Of a DNA stretch of 10,508 bases, positions 6,331 to 10,508 are shown piece after piece; the stretch's first letter is position 1; each line of letters starts with the position of its first letter. Source of the DNA: UBA7672 sp035995285 (GTDB lineage: Bacteria; Pseudomonadota; Alphaproteobacteria; Caulobacterales; Hyphomonadaceae); the NCBI GenBank assembly GCA_035995285.1, contig DASYKO010000453.1, positions 1 through 10,508 of the forward strand, written 5' to 3'. The notes under the pieces were generated by a model. That model worked only from the letters and a program-made list of their open reading frames with translations. It was not told where the DNA came from and searched no databases. The position numbers and the translations under genes are program-made.

Positions 6331-6334
6331 AGGA
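6331..6334 (+). promoter_or_regulatory. Ribosome binding site that fixes the mutA start
   Basis: AGGA lies 8 nt before the ATG at 6343. An in-frame GTG directly before it (6340) would add one Met-equivalent; the ATG is the better start. Confidence 0.6.
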
Positions 6335-6342
6335 ATTGAGTG

Positions 6343-8376
6343 ATGGCGGACGACCTGCCCCTTTCTTCGGAATTTCCAGCGGGACAGGAGGCGCAATGGC
6401 GCGCTCTGGCCGAAAAGGCCATGGACGGCGCCCCCCTTTCGAAACTGACGACCCAGACCGAACACCATGTGCCGGTGAAGCCGCTTTATCGCTCGACCGA
6501 CTGGGCGCCGGATGCCTCCGGCCTGCCGGGGCTTTCGCCCTTCATCCGCGGCGGGCGGGCGGTGAACGATCCCTACCTGCCCTGGGATATCCGCCAGACC
6601 GTGTCGCACCCTGATCCGGCAATTGCTGCCGACCAGGTGATGGAGGCGCTGGAAGGCGGGGTCTCCTCGATCGAGCTGCGCGTCGATGGCGCGGGCGAGC
6701 ATGGCGTGGTGGCGCGCTCGGCTGTGGATATCGAGCGGGTTCTCAAAGGCGTGAAGCTGGATCTTGCGGCCATTGGCCTGGATGCAACAGGCGCATCCTC
6801 CACGCAGGGGATCGAGATGGCGGCTCTGCTGGCGACCGCTATCGGGGCCCGCGGGGCGGCTGAGGCTCATGTCGCCTTCAACGTCGATCCCATCGGCGCC
6901 CTCGCCCGCACGGGCGGCCTGCCCGGCCCTGCGGACGAGGAAATGGCGGCTGCGGCCGCCTTTGCCCGCGACGTGGCTCGGGAATTCCCCAAATCGACCG
7001 CCTTGCGCGCCGATTCCCGCCCGGTCCACGAGGCCGGCGGCACAGAGGTCCAGGAACTCGCCTTCCTCATCGCCGCCGGCGCCGACTACATGCGCGCGCT
7101 CATGAGCGGTGCGACCGGTGCGGTAGGTGGCGCGGTAGGTGCGATGAGCGCGGACAGCGCGGCGCGCACGCTATTGTTCACGATGGCGGTAGGTGCGGAC
7201 TACCAGGTGGAGATGGCGAAGCTGCGCGCGGCGCGTCGGATGTGGGCGCGCGTGGCGGAGGCGTTCGGCGCGAAGGGTGATGCGGCGAACATGAAGCTGC
7301 AGGCGGTGACGTCGAGGCGTATGCTGACGCGGCGTGATCCGTGGGTGAACATCCTGCGCAACACGGCGGCGTGCTTTGCGGCGGGTGTAGGCGGGGCGGA
7401 TATCGTGACGGTGCGTGCGTTCACCGACGCGATGGGCCACCCGGGCAAGCTGGCGAGGCGGCTGGCGAGGAATACGCAGGTCATCGCGCAGGAGGAGTCA
7501 TCGCTCGGCAAGGTGGTGGACGCGCCCGGCGGCGCGTGGGCGATCGAGAAGCTGGGTGAGGACCTCGCGCTGGCGGCGTGGGAGGTGTTCCAGCAGATCG
7601 AGCGCGATGGCGGCATCGTGAAGGCGCTGCAGGGCGGCGGCTTCCAGGCGGGCGTGGCGCATGCGCGCGGCGAGCGGCTGAAGGCGGCGGCCAAGCGCAA
7701 GGAGCCGGTGACCGGCGTGACGGACTTCCCGCTGCTGGATGAGGAGGTCCCGAGCGTGGAGGTGGTGAACCTGCCGAACATAGTGCGCCGCGCGGCGGAG
7801 GCATCAGGCAAGGCGCCGGAGGGGCGCACATGGGCGGCGCTGAAGGCGGCAGCTGCCGACAAGGCGACGCTGGCGGACATGTCTCGCACGGGCGACACGG
7901 GCGCGGAGGCGGAGCCGCTGTGGCCGATAAGGCTGGCGGAGCCGTTCGAGCGGCTGCGCGACCTGGCGGACCAGCGCACGGCGGCAGGGCGTGCGCCGCG
8001 CGTGTTCCTCGCGGCGCTGGGTACGCCGGCGGAACATTCCGCGCGGCTGATGTATGCGCAGAACTTCTTTGCGGCGGGCGGGATCGGCGCTGTGCCTTCC
8101 GCGGGCGACGAGGTCTGGCTGGCGCAGGCGGCGCTGCAGACCGGATGCTCGCTGGCCTGCATCTGCGGGTCGGACAAACGCTACGCGGCGGAAGCCGTCG
8201 GGGCAGCGAAAGCGTTGAAGGAAGCAGGCGTGAAGCGCCTCTATCTGGCCGGAAAGCCGGGCGAACTCGAAGCGCAGCTGCGGGAGGCTGGCGTGGACGA
8301 GTTCATCCATATCGGTGTCGACGTGCTCGCCAGCCTGGAGATGGCGCACGCCGAGCTGGGACTCATTGTGAAATAA
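6343..8376 (+). CDS. mutA: Methylmalonyl-CoA mutase small subunit (non-catalytic, beta)
   Basis: 677 residues, near the usual 620-700 for the family. The MutAB heterodimer interconverts (R)-methylmalonyl-CoA and succinyl-CoA in the cytoplasm, the last step of propionyl-CoA assimilation. Residues about 40-430 match the acyl-CoA mutase TIM barrel (YRSTDW, IRQTVSHPDP, SSIELRVDG, AFNVDPIGALARTG, MLTRRDPWVNILRNTAACFAAG, VRAFTDAMG). Residues about 551-677 form the flavodoxin-like B12-type domain. Where a catalytic subunit carries DxHxxG with the cobalt-ligating His, this protein has GTPAEHSAR (from residue 560), so it should not bind cobalamin. The end (CSLACICGSDKRYA, KRLYLAGKP, FIHIGVDV) also fits small subunits. 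No large subunit follows; the next gene is unrelated. Synonymous codon choice shifts from C-ending to G-ending near 7095. The start is supported by AGGA at 6331. Confidence 0.85.
   Translation: MADDLPLSSEFPAGQEAQWRALAEKAMDGAPLSKLTTQTEHHVPVKPLYRSTDWAPDASGLPGLSPFIRGGRAVNDPYLPWDIRQTVSHPDPAIAADQVMEALEGGVSSIELRVDGAGEHGVVARSAVDIERVLKGVKLDLAAIGLDATGASSTQGIEMAALLATAIGARGAAEAHVAFNVDPIGALARTGGLPGPADEEMAAAAAFARDVAREFPKSTALRADSRPVHEAGGTEVQELAFLIAAGADYMRALMSGATGAVGGAVGAMSADSAARTLLFTMAVGADYQVEMAKLRAARRMWARVAEAFGAKGDAANMKLQAVTSRRMLTRRDPWVNILRNTAACFAAGVGGADIVTVRAFTDAMGHPGKLARRLARNTQVIAQEESSLGKVVDAPGGAWAIEKLGEDLALAAWEVFQQIERDGGIVKALQGGGFQAGVAHARGERLKAAAKRKEPVTGVTDFPLLDEEVPSVEVVNLPNIVRRAAEASGKAPEGRTWAALKAAAADKATLADMSRTGDTGAEAEPLWPIRLAEPFERLRDLADQRTAAGRAPRVFLAALGTPAEHSARLMYAQNFFAAGGIGAVPSAGDEVWLAQAALQTGCSLACICGSDKRYAAEAVGAAKALKEAGVKRLYLAGKPGELEAQLREAGVDEFIHIGVDVLASLEMAHAELGLIVK
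7120..7195 (+). repeat. Three in-frame copies of GCGGTAGGTG inside mutA
   Basis: The 10-mer occurs at 7120, 7132 and 7186, each time in frame as Ala-Val-Gly. All three use the codon pair GTA-GGT, although GTA is scarce elsewhere in the gene. They sit just after the point where codon choice changes (about 7095). They may mark an imported segment, or may simply be a local coding coincidence. Confidence 0.45.
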
Positions 8377-8417
8377 GCTGCTCTCGAGGCCGTGTTGGGC
8401 TTGCCCTACCGGCGCCC

Positions 8418-8443
8418 TATCTGCCCAAGTACAGGGGCAGATA
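8418..8443 (+). promoter_or_regulatory. Perfect 9-bp hairpin in the leader of the sugar dehydrogenase gene
   Basis: TATCTGCCC (8418-8426) and GGGCAGATA (8435-8443) are perfectly complementary around an 8-nt loop. The hairpin ends 2 nt before the ribosome site and 14 nt before the ATG at 8458. No U-run follows, so a classical intrinsic terminator for mutA is unlikely. It could be a palindromic operator, an RNA structure affecting translation or mRNA stability, or a protein-binding site. Confidence 0.5.
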
Positions 8444-8445
8444 AC

Positions 8446-8452
8446 GGGAGAG
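8446..8452 (+). promoter_or_regulatory. Ribosome binding site for the sugar dehydrogenase gene
   Basis: GGGAGAG lies 5 nt before the ATG at 8458. This decides against an earlier in-frame start at 8392, which would place 22 residues in front of the lipoprotein signal and run through the hairpin. Confidence 0.65.
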
Positions 8453-8457
8453 AATCC

Positions 8458-9690
8458 ATGCGCGCTGGTCTGGTATCATCGCTCGCCCTCGCGCTCACTC
8501 TCCTCGCCTGCAAGCCCAACGACGATCAGGCGGCGACCGCGCAGGCGCCATCGGCGCCAGGCGCACCCGTGGAGCAAGGTGCTCCGAACAAGAAGGATGC
8601 CGTGCCAGCCTTCGCTGGCCAGACACGCGCGCCGGAAATGCGCTCGAATGTGCGGCTGAAGGTCGAGACGGTGGTCGACGGGATCGACCATCCGTGGGGA
8701 TCGGCCCTGCTGCCCGATGGGTCGCTGCTGGTGACATCCAAGCAGGGCAAGCTCTGGCTGGTGAAGCCGCAGCAGGGCAAGACGGAAGTTACGGGCGTTC
8801 TGCCGGTCGACAATCGCGGACAGGGCGGATTGCTCGACATCTCGCTGTCGCCGGATTTCGCGACGAGCCGGAAGATCTATTTCTCCTTCTCCGAACCGCG
8901 CGGGAACGATGCGAACGGGACCAGCCTGGCGGTGGCGACGCTGTCGGCGGATGCAACCAAGCTTGAAGGCGCGAAGGTAATCTTCCAGCAGACGCCGTCG
9001 TGGAAATCGACCGGGCATTTTGGCTCGAACATCGAGTGGGACCGGTCAGGGAATATCTATCTGACTATGGGCGAGCGGCAGCAGTATGAGCCGCAACAGC
9101 TGGCGCAGGATCTCAATGCCTTCATGGGCAAGGTTGTGCGGCTGAAGCCGGATGGATCGCCGGCGGATGGCAATCCCTTCATCGGGCGCAGCGACGCGAA
9201 GCCGGAGATCTGGTCCTATGGCCATCGCAATGTGCAGGGCGCGGCCATCAATCCGGACACGGGCAAGCTGTGGACGATCGAGCATGGGCCGCGCGGGGGA
9301 GACGAGATCAACATTCCGCAAGCTGGCAAGAACTATGGCTGGCCGATCATCTGCTATTGCATCGACTATCCGGGCGGACCGATCGGCGAAGGCATCACCG
9401 CCAAGGAAGGCATGGAGCAGCCGATCTACTACTTTGACCCGGTGATCGCGCCGGGCGACATGATCTTCTACCGCGGCAACCTCTTCCCATGGAAAGGCAA
9501 CATCCTCGCCTCGGCGCTCGGCGGCAGCGCCATCGTCCGGCTGGTGCTCGACGGAGAGAAGGTGATCGGTGAGGAACGCCTCCTCAAGGATCAGGGCCGC
9601 ATCCGCGACATCACCGAGGCGGCTGACGGTTCGCTGTACGTATTGGTCGACGACACGGGCAAGGTCTTGCGGCTGACGCCGGCGCCTTGA
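8458..9690 (+). CDS. PQQ-dependent aldose sugar dehydrogenase, lipoprotein (YliI/Asd type)
   Basis: 410 residues. Residues 1-18 form a lipoprotein signal ending LLAC (Cys18), then a flexible Ala/Pro/Gln linker to about residue 60. The rest is a six-bladed soluble glucose dehydrogenase-like propeller. It oxidises aldoses at C1 to lactones in the periplasm with PQQ and calcium. Visible family motifs are HPWGSALLPDGSLLVTSKQG, GQGGLLDISLSPDF, GHFGSN (H187, at the position of the catalytic His), YGHRNVQG (254-261), IEHGPRGGDEINI, KNYGWP, PGDMIFYRG and GRIRDI. The residue after FGS is Asn, where many homologues have Arg or another polar residue. No PQQ-synthesis gene is in the window, so PQQ must come from elsewhere in the genome or the medium. 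The gene lies 81 bp after mutA on the same strand and could be co-transcribed, but the functions are not obviously linked. The start was chosen by GGGAGAG and the signal peptide. Confidence 0.85.
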   Translation: MRAGLVSSLALALTLLACKPNDDQAATAQAPSAPGAPVEQGAPNKKDAVPAFAGQTRAPEMRSNVRLKVETVVDGIDHPWGSALLPDGSLLVTSKQGKLWLVKPQQGKTEVTGVLPVDNRGQGGLLDISLSPDFATSRKIYFSFSEPRGNDANGTSLAVATLSADATKLEGAKVIFQQTPSWKSTGHFGSNIEWDRSGNIYLTMGERQQYEPQQLAQDLNAFMGKVVRLKPDGSPADGNPFIGRSDAKPEIWSYGHRNVQGAAINPDTGKLWTIEHGPRGGDEINIPQAGKNYGWPIICYCIDYPGGPIGEGITAKEGMEQPIYYFDPVIAPGDMIFYRGNLFPWKGNILASALGGSAIVRLVLDGEKVIGEERLLKDQGRIRDITEAADGSLYVLVDDTGKVLRLTPAP

Positions 9691-9702
9691 CGACGGTCGG
9701 CG

Positions 9703-9721
9703 AGGCCTTGCTCAGGCTTTT
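9703..9721 (+). terminator. Weak intrinsic terminator between convergent genes
   Basis: AGGCCT (9703-9708) pairs with AGGCTT (9714-9719, one G-U pair) around a 5-nt loop, followed by two further T. It begins 12 nt after the dehydrogenase stop and overlaps the last codons of the facing PNPOx-like gene. The position is right, but the stem is short and the T tail is interrupted by C. Confidence 0.35.
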
Positions 9722-10296
9722 CTCGGCGGGACGACGTCTTTCCACGCCGGATTGTTCTTCCAGCCGGGCTCAACCGGCGGCTTGCCGGCTTCCGGGATAA
9801 AGGCCGAGGGCTTGGCTGCCGCCGGATCGGGGATGTAGCGCGGGCAGTTGGGGAAGATGTCGATAGGCGTAACGCGCACGATGCCTTGTGCGCCGGGGAA
9901 GGTTTCGATCAGCGGATCGTCGAAGGAGATTTCTGCGCGGCCATTGCAGCGCAAGCGCTTTGGGGCATCGCCCATGCGGATGAACAGCATGCCGATGGAT
10001 GGGTTGATGGCGATGTTGCCGAGGCTCTTGAACATGCCGTTGCCATCATAGTCGGGCCAGATGAGCAGGTTCGGTTGCACGATGCGCACGAAGCCCGGCG
10101 GGCCGCCCTTGAACGAGCAGTCGGGACGGCCGACTGGATCGGACGTCGCGAGGAAGAAATAGTCGAGAGACTCGATGAACGCCTTGTCGGCGTCGGTGAA
10201 TTCCGAGCGGCGCAGGTTCTCGACCAGCGCATCGGCAAGTGCACGCGAGCCGAATGCATCCTGCAGCTCGCGGTTGCCGTTGTGGAACATGGGCAT
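9712..10296 (-). CDS. Pyridoxamine 5'-phosphate oxidase family protein (FMN split barrel)
   Basis: 194 residues. The order of motifs is that of the putative PNPOx-like flavoproteins: a helix TDADKAFIESLDYFFLATSD, then GRPDCSFKGGPPGFV, LLIWPDYDGNGMFKSLGNI, NPSIGMLFI, and a strand that includes RLRCNGRAEI. These small cytoplasmic proteins bind FMN (sometimes F420 or heme) as dimers. The substrate of this subgroup is not known, and it is not the vitamin-B6 enzyme PdxH itself. The C-terminal 40 residues are rich in Pro, Ala and Lys, probably an exposed tail. The start at ATG 10296 has AGGGGAGGG a few bases upstream; a second ATG two codons later is less likely. The gene converges on the dehydrogenase gene with 21 bp between stops, and lies 52 bp downstream of the partial gene at the right edge on the same strand. 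Confidence 0.8.
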   Translation of the reverse strand: MPMFHNGNRELQDAFGSRALADALVENLRRSEFTDADKAFIESLDYFFLATSDPVGRPDCSFKGGPPGFVRIVQPNLLIWPDYDGNGMFKSLGNIAINPSIGMLFIRMGDAPKRLRCNGRAEISFDDPLIETFPGAQGIVRVTPIDIFPNCPRYIPDPAAAKPSAFIPEAGKPPVEPGWKNNPAWKDVVPPRKA

Positions 10297-10348
10297 GGCG
10301 GGCCCTCCCCTCGTGCGCAGGATAGCGCGATCGGGAGGCCGCGGGAAC

Positions 10349-10508
10349 TTAACGCAGACGGGAAGTCGCGCGTTCGCAATTCTGGTATTTGGTCGTGTCG
10401 CTGACGGCGGTTGGAGCGCCGCAGAGGCCGTAGCCAGCCTTGTCGGCGAAGCTGGTCATGGGCACGAGGCTGGATGTGGGGACGTAGCCCTCGACCGAGC
10501 GCGTGGTG
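10349..10508 (-). CDS. C-terminal fragment of an unrecognised, probably exported protein (runs off the right edge)
   Basis: The minus strand is open from the window edge to a TAA at 10351-10349, giving 52 residues. They include EGYVPTSSLVPMTSFADKAG, then YGLCGAPTAVSDTTKYQNCE, and the end is RLR. Two cysteines 20 residues apart suggest a disulfide and an extracytoplasmic location. Codon use is typical of the window (strong G/C third positions), which supports a real gene over chance. I do not recognise the family. Only 52 bp separate its stop from the start of the PNPOx-like gene, so the two are probably one transcript. Confidence 0.55.
   Translation of the reverse strand, partial: TTRSVEGYVPTSSLVPMTSFADKAGYGLCGAPTAVSDTTKYQNCERATSRLR

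Larger units (their letters stand above)
5980..6342. other. 363-bp divergent intergenic region
   Basis: This separates the starts of the secreted-protein gene (minus) and mutA (plus), so it must hold both promoters. Open frames cross it on the minus strand, but none shows a ribosome site, signal peptide or recognisable family. Apart from the TTTTGCAAAA palindrome and a possible -35 near mutA I see no tRNA, riboswitch or mobile-element end. A TCAGGGAGGAGACGCCC segment at 6200-6216 superficially recalls a B12-box but lacks the rest of that RNA. Confidence 0.5.

Noticed and set aside
5980..7029. Upstream extension of the signal-peptide frame antisense to mutA
   Set aside because: The added residues are low-complexity Arg/Gly/His-rich and lie opposite the well-supported mutA gene. 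The signal peptide at 5979 marks the real start.
7200..8177. A 325-residue open frame antisense to mutA
   Set aside because: Ser/Ala/Pro-rich composition is typical of the strand opposite a GCG-rich gene; there is no motif and no ribosome site.

Overview
The window is high-GC, gene-dense bacterial DNA. The protein types fit an alphaproteobacterium: an MRIS-type membrane sensor N-terminus, a small methylmalonyl-CoA mutase subunit, a PQQ-dependent sugar dehydrogenase lipoprotein and a PNPOx-like flavoprotein. The exact genus cannot be read from the sequence. I see no rRNA, tRNA, CRISPR array or insertion sequence.

Layout. (1) 1-198, minus strand: the 5' end of a membrane-anchored sensor-type protein that runs off the left edge, preceded by a leader with an 18-bp tandem repeat and a perfect 12-bp palindrome. 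(2) 358-3174, minus: a 938-residue lipoprotein with three cysteine-paired repeat domains, a long Pro/Ala linker and a GDGG-marked NHL beta-propeller. (3) 3175-5979: visibly more A/T-rich DNA with two genes for exported proteins whose 3' ends face each other. These are a 127-residue protein with a DxDxDGxxD calcium-type loop (3453-3836, plus) and a roughly 710-residue secreted protein (5979-3846, minus) interrupted by a one-base frameshift at a G6 tract. The secreted protein has a weak MACPF-like signature. (4) 5980-6342: a divergent intergenic region with a TTTTGCAAAA palindrome in front of the next gene. (5) 6343-8376, plus: mutA, the small, non-cobalamin-binding subunit of methylmalonyl-CoA mutase. 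(6) 8458-9690, plus: a PQQ-dependent sugar dehydrogenase lipoprotein behind a strong 9-bp hairpin. (7) 9712-10296, minus: a PNPOx-family FMN split-barrel protein. (8) 10349-10508, minus: the 3' end of an unrecognised gene, probably co-transcribed with (7).

How it fits together. Most of these proteins act outside the cytoplasm: two lipoproteins and two secreted proteins, plus a membrane sensor. The exception with clear metabolism is mutA (propionyl-CoA/methylmalonyl-CoA to succinyl-CoA). It stands here without the catalytic large subunit or the usual MeaB-type chaperone next to it. The parts most worth a second look are the frameshifted secreted protein in the A/T-rich block, the candidate acyl-CoA-regulator site before mutA, the abrupt change of synonymous codon choice inside mutA, and the compact inverted repeats in several leaders.
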